A stretch of 13,941 nt of DNA, taken from positions 1 to 13,941 of the forward strand of contig CAZQKE010000023.1 in assembly GCA_964593865.1 (NCBI GenBank), written 5' to 3'. The position numbers were made by a program, and so were the translations under genes. This DNA is from CAZQKE01 sp964593865 (GTDB taxonomy: Bacteria > Chloroflexota > Anaerolineae > JAAYZQ01). Shown here piece after piece: positions 6,010-12,124 of the stretch (its first letter is position 1; each line of letters opens with the position of its first letter). The notes below the pieces were generated by a model that made no database searches, was not told the DNA's origin, and saw only the letters and a list, made by a program, of their open reading frames with translations.

Positions 6010-7596
6010 TTAGAGCAAAGCCGGATCAAAGGTCCAATAGCCGCCGCCCATGGGTTGGAAAGCCGGTTCGCTTGAGAGTAGCGCAAAGATCGGGCCGGGT
6101 GGCGTTCGTCTGAGGATGTTGACGGCACTGTAGATCGTTTTGGCGTGAACCGTGCCCTGGGGGCTGAGCTGAATCAGTTCCGGCATGATCTGTTGCATGA
6201 TCTGCAGGATCGTGTCGCCGCGCTGCTGCACTTGTCGGCGAAGCTCGTCAATCGCTTCCGGGTCATCTTCGCCGATGGTCAGCTGCTCGTCGTATTCGCA
6301 GGCAATGGGCAGTTTGCGCATTTGGAAGGTCAAGCGACCGTCTTTGACGACGGCGACGCGGGACCATAAATGTTTGAGCCGTCGGGGTTCAATGGCTACG
6401 GCGATGACGCGGGGATTACGGGTGCGTTCTAGTTTGATGTGTGCTCCTACCGGCAATCGGTAGCGTTCGTACCATTCTTGGAGGCCGTACACGAACGATT
6501 CCTCCCCCACTACCCAACCTTGCATCTTGTCCCCGCTTTGCTTGTCCACCAGGACAACCGGTATGTGGTGGTCGGTCGGTTGGGGGAAGAGGGCGCGGGT
6601 TCGCACCGTGAGGGGGAGCGTACCGCATCGCCGGTGGGGGTAAATTAGGGAGATGGTCGTCCGGTAAAGGGGGCGACTCGGCCCCATGACTTCCTCTCCG
6701 CTGCCTTCATCGTCAATCTCTCGCTCAATGAGCAACAGGTCTTCCGTGATCGCCCGGCGGTTGTACGGTTCCGGTTTCAAGATCAACACATCCGGCGGGG
6801 AGATGACCGGTTCCGGCGTCATCCGTCGCAGGTACCAGATGTCGCGTCCTTCGTCCCCCACATTATCAAAGCGGTCGTCGGCCTGCAGGGCGCAGTTAAG
6901 GGAAAAGATCTGCAGCTCTTCCGAAGTTTCGGTCGGCAGGTCTAGGTCCGGCAGGAACTCGGCGGTGGGCAAGGGCCTGCCTTTGATCTCCACCAACGCT
7001 TCGGCGATGTTCAACCGGCCAATGTCAATGGGGACCAATAGGTCTTGCAGGAACCATTGCCCCCGGAAGGAGATGAATTCTTCCCTTTCTTGAAGGGCTT
7101 CTGCCAGCACTTCTTCCACTACATCCCCGTATCGTTCGTAAAGCTCTGCCGGAGAAAGCAGATCGGCTTGTTCAAGGATGCCGTCGTCCCCTTCGGGGCG
7201 GTTGAGCTTATGCTCCCCTTTGAGGGCGGAGGCAAACTCCCGCACCTGGCCGTCTTCAAATTCAACCTGAATCACGGTAAATTCTCCGTCATCGGGGTTG
7301 TGACCGGGGCGGGAGCCGATGACTTGACCGATAATGTAGTTCAGGGCCGGAAAGATGATTTTCTGTCCGATCTCGTACTCGTCTTTGGGTTGGTAGATCG
7401 GCCCCTGGTTCAGCCGGGCGGCGATCAACGCTTCTTCCTGTTGGCAATGCCGTTCAATCACCGCTTGGGCCAGGGTGGCGAGAGGTAGGGGACGGGCTTC
7501 GTCCAACAGGACGGAAGAGATATGTTCTATATCCTCTTCTGTTACTTGGAATTGTTCGTACCAGTATGCTTCCGACTGCGTTCTCCGTTGGATCAC
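6010..7596 (-). CDS. Large unrecognised protein with winged-helix-like segments at both ends (528 aa)
   Basis: The start is GTG at 7596, six bases after GAGGAG. A TTG 45 bases further upstream is possible but has no ribosome-binding site. No known family is recognised. Residues about 22-62 (ISSVLLDEARPLPLATLAQ onward) resemble a HARE-HTH-like winged helix: hydrophobic helix, Pro-Leu turn, helix. YQPKDEYEIGQKIIFP (68-83) then leads into a small beta-barrel-like part with VIGSRPGHNP and FTVIQVEFEDG. The middle (about 120-450) is acidic and mixed alpha/beta, with no catalytic motif I can name. The last 49 residues (480-528) again look like a winged helix, with VHAKTIYSAV, P-x-FQPMGGGYWTF and a hydrophobic end. 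It has its own strong promoter and is followed by the 151-residue gene. HARE-HTH domains occur in the RNA polymerase delta subunit and some restriction systems; the likeness here is by eye. Confidence 0.75.
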   Translation of the reverse strand: MIQRRTQSEAYWYEQFQVTEEDIEHISSVLLDEARPLPLATLAQAVIERHCQQEEALIAARLNQGPIYQPKDEYEIGQKIIFPALNYIIGQVIGSRPGHNPDDGEFTVIQVEFEDGQVREFASALKGEHKLNRPEGDDGILEQADLLSPAELYERYGDVVEEVLAEALQEREEFISFRGQWFLQDLLVPIDIGRLNIAEALVEIKGRPLPTAEFLPDLDLPTETSEELQIFSLNCALQADDRFDNVGDEGRDIWYLRRMTPEPVISPPDVLILKPEPYNRRAITEDLLLIEREIDDEGSGEEVMGPSRPLYRTTISLIYPHRRCGTLPLTVRTRALFPQPTDHHIPVVLVDKQSGDKMQGWVVGEESFVYGLQEWYERYRLPVGAHIKLERTRNPRVIAVAIEPRRLKHLWSRVAVVKDGRLTFQMRKLPIACEYDEQLTIGEDDPEAIDELRRQVQQRGDTILQIMQQIMPELIQLSPQGTVHAKTIYSAVNILRRTPPGPIFALLSSEPAFQPMGGGYWTFDPALL

Positions 7597-7661
7597 GGGG
7601 TTCTCCTCTTGTGTGTGTGTTGTGTTCGTGCTGCTCCACAACCCTCTGCAGACGCCGGGGT

Positions 7662-7690
7662 ATTATACCAGTTTTCCCCTCCTTTGACAA
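7662..7690 (-). promoter_or_regulatory. Strong promoter for the leftward two-gene operon
   Basis: On the minus strand: -35 TTGTCA (7690-7685), exactly 17 bases, then a perfect -10 TATAAT (7667-7662) preceded by TGG (extended -10). The leader is about 60 bases and contains a short alternating CA/GT tract (about 7609-7625 on the plus strand) just before the ribosome-binding site. Confidence 0.8.
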
Positions 7691-7722
7691 CTGAAATGCC
7701 GGGATAGGTGTATGTTCGTATG

Positions 7723-7751
7723 TTGCCCTCTGGTTCGCTCTGTGGTATACT
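7723..7751 (+). promoter_or_regulatory. Promoter for the DUF350 / DUF2007 gene set
   Basis: The -35 is TTGCCC (7723-7728), with a 17-base spacer and -10 TATACT (7746-7751) preceded by TGG (extended -10). The start of transcription would be near 7758, about 30 bases before the ATG at 7790. Its -35 lies 32 bases from the -35 of the divergent promoter at 7662-7690. Confidence 0.7.
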
Positions 7752-7789
7752 GCTTCCGTGAATCCGGCGTTGCAGAGGGAGGAGGGAAC

Positions 7790-8278
7790 ATGGTGCAACT
7801 GTTTCTGAGCTTGGCCCAAATGGCCGTCGCCGTCGTGCTGAGTGCACTTTCCGCTTATCTTGCTTTCTATCTATTTCAGTGGTTCACCCGCGATCTGGAC
7901 GAATGGGAAGAGTTGCGTCAGGGCAACCCGGCGGTCGGTGTCGTCTTGGGGGCGATCTTGATCTCCGTCGCCATCGTCTTGCGCCCTGCTCTCACGATCA
8001 ACAACGCGGCTTGGGATGTAGGGCATACCTTCTTTTTCCGGGCCATGCTTGCCGAAGCCCTGCAGTTGGCCGTGGGGTTGGTGCTGACGGTTATTACGTT
8101 GGCCCTGGCCCTGGCCTTCTTTGCCGCCCTGACGCGGGGGATTGATGAAGTGGCCGAGATCAAAAAAGGCAACCTGGCCATTGCCGGGCTGCTGGCCGGA
8201 GTCGTCATCGGTGTCGGGCTGATGGTTGGGCAGGCGGTGGAACAGATTATGGTCCTGGTCTCTTCGGCTTTGTTCTAG
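7790..8278 (+). CDS. DUF350 family inner-membrane protein, duplicated
   Basis: The protein has 162 residues. The ATG at 7790 follows GGGAGGAGGG; frames from 7712 would start before the likely transcription start and are rejected. There are about four membrane helices (near 8-30, 47-66, 87-112, 127-158). Two copies of the DUF350 half-unit are visible: TRDLDEWEELRQGNPAVG (33-50) and TRGIDEVAEIKKGNLAIA (115-132). They share T-R-x-[LI]-D-E-x-x-E-[LI]-x-[QK]-GN-x-A. The family (YjfL-like) is widespread in bacterial membranes and its transport or structural role is not established. The D-E and E residues beside the membrane in each copy suggest a two-fold pseudo-symmetric protein. It heads a set with a DUF2007 gene 85 bases downstream. 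Confidence 0.85.
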   Translation: MVQLFLSLAQMAVAVVLSALSAYLAFYLFQWFTRDLDEWEELRQGNPAVGVVLGAILISVAIVLRPALTINNAAWDVGHTFFFRAMLAEALQLAVGLVLTVITLALALAFFAALTRGIDEVAEIKKGNLAIAGLLAGVVIGVGLMVGQAVEQIMVLVSSALF

Positions 8279-8363
8279 GGGCAAAGAGCACCGGGAAGCG
8301 TCCCCTTCGTGTCACGGCCTGTGTCCTTGTGATGCGAGTCTTGTGCGGACGAAAGAGGAGTGT

Positions 8364-8624
8364 ATGTCTCAAGAATCGGATCTGGTCCGTGTGTGGACCT
8401 GCCAGGGGTGGGACCTGGCACAAATTTTCAAAAGCAAGTTGGAAGCAGCCGGGATTCCGGTCTTGCTCAAGTACGAATCGGCGGGGTTGGTCTTTGGCCT
8501 GACGGTGGATGGATTGGGGCAGGTGGACATTCTCGTTCCCGCTGCCGATGCCGCCGATGCCCGGCAGTTGCTCCGGGAAGAGGGGGGTGACGATGCCGAC
8601 CGAGACGGAGGCGAGGATGATTGA
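8364..8624 (+). CDS. DUF2007 (putative signal-transducing) family protein
   Basis: The protein has 86 residues. The ATG at 8364 follows AAAGAGGAG closely; upstream extension of the frame has no support. The fold pattern fits DUF2007: LVRVWTCQGWDLAQIFKSKL (7-26), LEAAGIP (26-32), then a central VFGLTVDG-VDILVP strand pair and an alpha helix DAADARQLL. The domain is a small ferredoxin-like or PII-like fold in many bacteria, called putative signal-transducing without experimental proof of that role. The C-terminal tail (about 72-86) is very acidic (EEGGDDADRDGGEDD). It overlaps the next gene by 8 bases, so the two are probably translationally coupled. Confidence 0.82.
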   Translation: MSQESDLVRVWTCQGWDLAQIFKSKLEAAGIPVLLKYESAGLVFGLTVDGLGQVDILVPAADAADARQLLREEGGDDADRDGGEDD

Positions 8625-9066
8625 TCCGGTCTACTTTGACCGGCAGATTTACGCCCTTTACCGCGCCATCTGGGAGCGGTGGGGGGAAGAGGCTTGGTAT
8701 GTCGTCTGGCGCTCCGGAGAGGTGTTGTTCGACGAAATAGAAGCGGATCTGGGTTTGCAGGCCGATGATAGCCCTTTCGTTGCCATGCAGCGGTTGGCCG
8801 ATTATCTGCAGCGCGTTGGCTACGTGGCCGAGATTGCGGTCCGGCAGGTCGGCGACGACCGGTGGGATTACGAAATGCGCGATCCGGTCATCCTGCCCGG
8901 TGCGCAACGGCTCATCGCCGAAGGGGCCGTCCCCGCTCACATTTCTACGACACTGATGTTCGCCCTCCTCAAGAAGCGATTTGGCCTGAAAGCAGAGATG
9001 GTCGGTGAACCGACCTTTGCTGCCGATGGGCGGGCCGTCGAGCGTTGGCGGCTGGTCCCTCTGTAA
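8617..9066 (+). CDS. Unrecognised protein translationally coupled to the DUF2007 gene (149 aa)
   Basis: I do not recognise the family with confidence. I chose the ATG at 8617 because GGAGG (8607-8611) is five bases upstream and the ATGATTGA overlap with the previous stop is a standard coupling signal. An ATG at 8593 would add eight residues (MPTETEAR). The protein is soluble, alpha/beta and acidic, with WYVVWRSGEVLFDEI (about 27-41), LADYLQRVGYVAEIAV (about 60-75), a DRWDYEMRDPV strand and a basic ALLKKRFGLKAEM helix-strand near 117-129. A helix plus strand with LxxxGY resembles V4R-like and heme-NO-binding-like sensory domains, but weakly, with no cysteine or zinc ligands. It converges on the ROK gene, whose stop is 16 bases away, and no terminator is visible between them. 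Confidence 0.75.
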   Translation: MIDPVYFDRQIYALYRAIWERWGEEAWYVVWRSGEVLFDEIEADLGLQADDSPFVAMQRLADYLQRVGYVAEIAVRQVGDDRWDYEMRDPVILPGAQRLIAEGAVPAHISTTLMFALLKKRFGLKAEMVGEPTFAADGRAVERWRLVPL

Positions 9067-9082
9067 AGGCGCGACCGGCTTC

Positions 9083-10066
9083 CTACCTGTGGCTACGCTG
9101 CCAGACCAGCACCGCCGCCCCCAGCACCCCGGCTTGATCGCCCAGGGAGGCGGTAACGATGCGTACCCGGTCGGCATCCCGTTGCTGGATGAAATACTGA
9201 CGGGCGACGATGCGGATCTGGGCCAAGAACTCATCGCCCAGAGCCTCGACTACGCCGCCGCCAAAGACGATCATCTCCGGGTCCAGGAGATTGACGATGG
9301 AAGCAACACCTACCCCCAGATAGAATTGCGCCCGGCCCATCACCTCTCGCACCAGGGGATCCCTTTGCCGCCAGGCCCGGGCCAGCACGCCGCTGGTCAG
9401 CCGTTCCGGATCGCCACCCGTCATCTGGGGGATGATGCTTTCCCGCCCGGCGGCGATCCCCGACCGGATGTCTCGGACGATGGCCGTGCGGCTGGCTACC
9501 GATTCTAGGCAGCCCCGTTTCCCACAGCCGCAGACCGGCCCTTCGGCCAGGACAACCATGTGGCCTATTTCCCCAGCTGCGCTGCGTACCCCGCTGCGCA
9601 GCTTGCCGTCCAGGATGACGCCCCCGCCGACGCCCGTTCCGACGAAAATACCCACCATGTCTTGCGTGCCCCGTCCCGCGCCTAGGGCGTGCTCTCCCAG
9701 CGTGCCCAGATTTACGTCGTTTTCCAAGTAGACGGGGACGCCCAGGGCTTCTGCCAGGCGCGGCCCTAGGGGGACCTGGTTCCAGCCGGGCATATTGGGC
9801 GTGTTGTAGATGATGCCGTGGGTGGGATCTAGGGGGCCGGGTGCGCCCAGACCTACCCCCCCGATCTCATCCCATGTCAGGCCCGCCTTGCGGATCACAC
9901 GGCGGCAGGTTTCGATCAAACGGGTGATGACCGCCTCCGGTCCTCGTTCGGCGCGGGTTTTGCGCTTGATGCGGGCGATCACACGGCCTGTGGGGTCCAC
10001 GGCTGCCGCCAAAATCTTGGTTCCGCCCAGGTCAACGCCGAGAACCGGCATGTTGTGCTCATTCAT
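9083..10066 (-). CDS. ROK family sugar kinase (glucokinase-like)
   Basis: The protein has 327 residues. DLGGTK (12-17) is the phosphate-binding loop. E115-N-D117-V is the catalytic Asp segment (D117 as general base by family rule). GTGVGGGV (143-150) is the second nucleotide motif. The ROK zinc site is complete, with H169 in GEIGHM and C179, C181 and C186 in CGCGKRGC. ROK kinases phosphorylate glucose or N-acyl amino sugars at C6 in the cytoplasm; the sugar cannot be fixed from sequence alone. There is no N-terminal HTH, so it is not a ROK repressor. The ATG overlaps the stop of the upstream thioesterase gene as ATGAATGA, so the two are coupled, although their functions are not obviously linked. 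Confidence 0.92.
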   Translation of the reverse strand: MNEHNMPVLGVDLGGTKILAAAVDPTGRVIARIKRKTRAERGPEAVITRLIETCRRVIRKAGLTWDEIGGVGLGAPGPLDPTHGIIYNTPNMPGWNQVPLGPRLAEALGVPVYLENDVNLGTLGEHALGAGRGTQDMVGIFVGTGVGGGVILDGKLRSGVRSAAGEIGHMVVLAEGPVCGCGKRGCLESVASRTAIVRDIRSGIAAGRESIIPQMTGGDPERLTSGVLARAWRQRDPLVREVMGRAQFYLGVGVASIVNLLDPEMIVFGGGVVEALGDEFLAQIRIVARQYFIQQRDADRVRIVTASLGDQAGVLGAAVLVWQRSHR

Positions 10067-10517
10067 CGGGAATCACCTTCCAAAAATCCAGCTCCGATTT
10101 GGCCTGCTCAACCACCTCGTCGGGGATGCGGACGTAGAACCCTTTGCCTTTGACCAGCACCGTGCCGTCGGGCAGGCGGATCTCCCCCTGAGCCTCATAA
10201 CCCCGCGAGCGGTCGCGGATCAGCTCGCCGATGACGGTCAGTTCTCGGTCTAGGGGAACCGGTTTGATGAATTTGATCTCCAAGCGGCCTGTCATGGCCC
10301 ATACATTTTGGGGAGTGAGCACCCGGCCCATGGTCTCATCCAGCAGAGTGGAGATGATGCCGCCGTGTAGGTGGCCGGGGTAGCCCTGGTGTTCGGGCTT
10401 GGGACGAAAACGGGTGATGCACCGTCCTTTGTCGTCGGTGTAAAAGAACAGACCGAGGCCGATGGGGTTCTCGATGCCGCAGACGAAACACATGCGCGAA
10501 TTGGGTTGCTTTTCCAT
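10059..10517 (-). CDS. PaaI-type hotdog-fold thioesterase
   Basis: The protein has 152 residues. The ATG at 10517 follows GGAG by eight bases and lies just after the promoter; a longer frame to 10661 is upstream of the promoter and rejected. CFVCG (10-14) plus NP-x-GL-x-L is the typical start of this subgroup. The hotdog signature is GHLHGGIISTLLDE (48-61), with HGG (51-53) and the acidic D60-E61 on the central helix. These enzymes hydrolyse acyl-CoA thioesters. The four Cys/His near the N-terminus are not enough to argue a zinc site. It is first in an operon with the ROK kinase. Confidence 0.9.
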   Translation of the reverse strand: MEKQPNSRMCFVCGIENPIGLGLFFYTDDKGRCITRFRPKPEHQGYPGHLHGGIISTLLDETMGRVLTPQNVWAMTGRLEIKFIKPVPLDRELTVIGELIRDRSRGYEAQGEIRLPDGTVLVKGKGFYVRIPDEVVEQAKSELDFWKVIPDE

Positions 10518-10550
10518 CCTTGCGTCTCCGATCTCTTGGACTGCGCGATC

Positions 10551-10579
10551 ATTATAGCACTGCGGCGGGGATCGGGCAA
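10551..10579 (-). promoter_or_regulatory. Promoter for the thioesterase-ROK operon
   Basis: On the minus strand: -35 TTGCCC (10579-10574), 17 bases, then a perfect -10 TATAAT (10556-10551) preceded by TGC (extended -10). The leader would be short, about 25-30 bases. The -35 is the same variant as at 7723. Confidence 0.7.
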
Positions 10580-10654
10580 GCGCGGGGTGGGGGCATTCGT
10601 ACCCAATTTGTGGGCGACCGGCCTGTGGGGGGCCTGTGATTTCCGGGGAGGGCT

Positions 10655-10683
10655 TTGACAACCCCGGCGTTGTATGCTATCCT
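10655..10683 (+). promoter_or_regulatory. Promoter for the QueG-like gene
   Basis: The -35 is a perfect TTGACA (10655-10660), with a 17-base spacer and -10 TATCCT (10678-10683) preceded by TGC (extended -10). It predicts a leader of about 150 bases, the longest in the window, carrying a degenerate repeat copy. Confidence 0.7.
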
Positions 10684-10770
10684 AAGAGCCTGCGGCCGGC
10701 CGACCGCCTGCTGCACCGAGCGAGCAACGTAGCGCAGGCCGCTACAAACCAAAAAACCTCCCGCAGGTTG

Positions 10771-10814
10771 CCGGGCCGGGCGCATTTGCGCACTCGTGCC
10801 TGATTTGTAGACGG
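10771..10814 (+). repeat. Degenerate dispersed copy of the right-end repeat (partial)
   Basis: The first 16 bases (10771-10786) are identical to 13581-13596. Over the full 44 bases, an ungapped comparison with 13581-13624 gives 34 identities, and nine of the ten differences are C/T or A/G transitions. The rest of the roughly 175-base unit is not recognisable here, so this is a partial or decayed copy. It lies in the leader of the QueG-like gene. Confidence 0.65.
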
Positions 10815-10838
10815 CTTGTGGTCTTTGAGGAAAAGGAC

Positions 10839-11606
10839 ATGGACCAATCATTGGCCGAGTTTATCACCGCCGTTATCCGGCAGACCGTGGATCGGGCAGA
10901 TGTTGTGACCGAGTATCGCACGCCGCTGGTCGGTTTTGCTCCCGCCGATGACCCACGCTTTGCCGATCTGAACCGCATAGCCGGGCCACAGCACTTGCTG
11001 CCGACCGATCTGCTGCCCGGAGCCAAGACGGTAGTCTCCTTTTTCCTGCCTTTTGCACCCTGGGTAGTCGAAGCCAACGCCCGTCACCCTCGGCGCGTGG
11101 CCCGAGAGTGGGCCGTGGCGTACATTGAGACCAATGCCCTCATCGGGCGTATCGCCGCACGCCTGATCGAGACTTTGGCCGAACGGGGCATCCGTGCTGC
11201 CACCGAACCGGCTACCCACAATTTTGATGAGGAGACGTTGCTCAGCCGTTGGTCCCACAAAAGCGTGGCCGTCATCGCCGGTTTGGGAAGCTTCGGCTTG
11301 CACCAAATGGTCATCACCGACTCCGGTTGTGCCGGTCGTTTCGGCAGCGTAATCGTTGATGCCGAAATAGCGGTTGTCCCTGCCGAACCGCGTGAACGCT
11401 GCCTCTATTTCTATGACGGGAGCTGCCTGGAATGCGTCTTGCGTTGCCCGGTGCACGCCCTGACCGTGGACGCTCCGCTGGACAAGCACACCTGCTATCG
11501 GCGGTTGCTTGGCGTCGCCGCCGAATACCGTGAACTGGGGTTGGCCGATGTCTGTGGCAAGTGTGCCATCGGCCCTTGCTCCTTTTCCTCGGCGGTCCCG
11601 AAGTAA
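10839..11606 (+). CDS. QueG-like (COG1600-type) iron-sulfur protein, short form
   Basis: The protein has 255 residues. The ATG at 10839 follows GAGGA; a GTG at 10818 in frame is less likely. The fold resembles epoxyqueuosine reductase and related corrinoid/Fe-S proteins in its central part: LLPGAKTVVSFFLPF (58-72), NFDEETLLSRWSHKS and GLGSFGLHQMVITDSGCAGRFGSV. Eight cysteines follow: C188, C196, C199 and C203 (CLECVLRCP), C219, and C239, C242 and C247 (CGKCAIGPC). That is enough for two [4Fe-4S] clusters. It lacks the length of true QueG (about 350 residues or more with HEAT repeats) and has the CGKC-x4-C ending of a paralogous group, so tRNA queuosine maturation should not be assumed. Function unknown; a redox role is likely. 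A ferredoxin gene follows. Confidence 0.8.
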   Translation: MDQSLAEFITAVIRQTVDRADVVTEYRTPLVGFAPADDPRFADLNRIAGPQHLLPTDLLPGAKTVVSFFLPFAPWVVEANARHPRRVAREWAVAYIETNALIGRIAARLIETLAERGIRAATEPATHNFDEETLLSRWSHKSVAVIAGLGSFGLHQMVITDSGCAGRFGSVIVDAEIAVVPAEPRERCLYFYDGSCLECVLRCPVHALTVDAPLDKHTCYRRLLGVAAEYRELGLADVCGKCAIGPCSFSSAVPK

Positions 11607-11619
11607 CCGTGTGCATAAC

Positions 11620-11649
11620 TTGACTTTCTTCCCGGAACCGTGGTAAACT
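11620..11649 (+). promoter_or_regulatory. Promoter for the ferredoxin gene
   Basis: The -35 is TTGACT (11620-11625), with an 18-base spacer and -10 TAAACT (11644-11649) preceded by TGG (extended -10). Transcription would start near 11656, giving a leader of about 45 bases. The ferredoxin can thus be expressed apart from the QueG-like gene. Confidence 0.65.
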
Positions 11650-11700
11650 AGGCGCGGCGGTTTGACGCGAACAAAATTCCCGCAGAGAGGAGGTGACATC

Positions 11701-11967
11701 ATGGCCTATGTGATCACGGAAGGCTGCATCCGCGACGGTTCCTGCGCGGCGGTCTGCCCGGTAGAGTGCATCGTCGCCGGTCCGGAAGACGATGAAAAAT
11801 GGCCCAGCAGCTACTGGATCAACCCGGACGATTGCATTGACTGCGGCGCGTGTGCACCCGAATGCCCGGAGGAGATCATCTACGCCGATGATGAGGTTCC
11901 CGAAGGGCTGGAGAACTGGATTGACTTGAACCGGGCGTTCTTTGAAGAGGGACCGGGCTACGGCTAG
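11701..11967 (+). CDS. Ferredoxin with two cluster motifs, Thermus/FdxA-type
   Basis: The protein has 88 residues. The ATG at 11701 follows a full GAGGAGGTGA ribosome-binding site, as expected for a highly expressed gene; an earlier frame start at 11662 is rejected. The first cluster motif is C9-x5-C15-x3-C19-P-x2-C23 and the second is C45-x2-C48-x2-C51-x3-C55-P. The layout with VCPVECI and the acidic C-terminal extension (EVPEGLENWIDLNRAFF) resembles 7Fe/8Fe ferredoxins of Thermus, Azotobacter FdI and FdxA, which carry one [3Fe-4S] and one [4Fe-4S] cluster. The C9-C15 gap is five residues where seven is usual, so the first cluster type is uncertain. It is a cytoplasmic electron carrier and may serve the QueG-like protein upstream. 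The partner is inference. Confidence 0.93.
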   Translation: MAYVITEGCIRDGSCAAVCPVECIVAGPEDDEKWPSSYWINPDDCIDCGACAPECPEEIIYADDEVPEGLENWIDLNRAFFEEGPGYG

Positions 11968-11996
11968 AGCTGCCGGCCGGACCTTCAGAAAAACCG

Positions 11997-12049
11997 GGCC
12001 TGATAGGTGGCGGATGCAGAGCATCGGCCGGCCTGTCAGGTCTTTTTTT
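11997..12049 (+). terminator. Intrinsic terminator after the ferredoxin gene
   Basis: CCTGATAGG (11999-12007) pairs with CCTGTCAGG (12032-12040), with one wobble. An inner stem of GGC plus GATGC pairs with GCATC plus GCC around an AGA loop. TCTTTTTTT (12041-12049) follows. Upstream A residues (about 11988-11993) could pair with the T-run, so it might also act from the other side. It ends four bases before the -35 of the next promoter. Confidence 0.85.
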
Positions 12050-12052
12050 CGT

Positions 12053-12081
12053 TTGCCATCCCGTGGAAAACAAGGTATAAT
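12053..12081 (+). promoter_or_regulatory. Promoter for the lipoprotein gene
   Basis: The -35 is TTGCCA (12053-12058), with a 17-base spacer and a perfect -10 TATAAT (12076-12081). It is packed directly after the ferredoxin terminator, so the lipoprotein is an independent unit. There is no extended -10 here. The leader is about 37 bases, with AGGAGGT before the start. Confidence 0.75.
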
Positions 12082-12124
12082 AATCGTAACATCTTAGGGC
12101 ACACATTGATTTTAGGAGGTGGGT

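Larger units (their letters stand above)
10518..10838. other. 321-base divergent intergenic region
   Basis: No protein gene is credible here. It holds the leftward promoter of the thioesterase-ROK operon (10551-10579), the rightward promoter of the QueG-like gene (10655-10683), and a GC-rich leader of about 150 bases. The leader contains a GCGGCC / GGCCGC inverted pair, a minus-strand terminator-like hairpin (AACCT 10755-10759 with AGGTT 10765-10769, then TTTTTT when read on the minus strand), and a degenerate repeat copy (10771-10814). Confidence 0.6.

Noticed and set aside
7609..7625. GT/CA microsatellite as a phase-variation switch
   Set aside because: It is short and interrupted, and lies in a leader between promoter and ribosome-binding site where length changes would not shift a frame. 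There is no sign of variation in a single sequence.
9083..10066. ROK-type transcriptional repressor
   Set aside because: The protein begins directly with the ATP-binding domain and has no N-terminal winged helix.
10755..10769. Terminator of the thioesterase-ROK operon or of the QueG-like leader
   Set aside because: The AACCT/AGGTT hairpin has its T-run only on the minus strand and lies upstream of the thioesterase promoter, so it cannot end that operon. It does not act on the plus-strand leader either. The stem is only five pairs.
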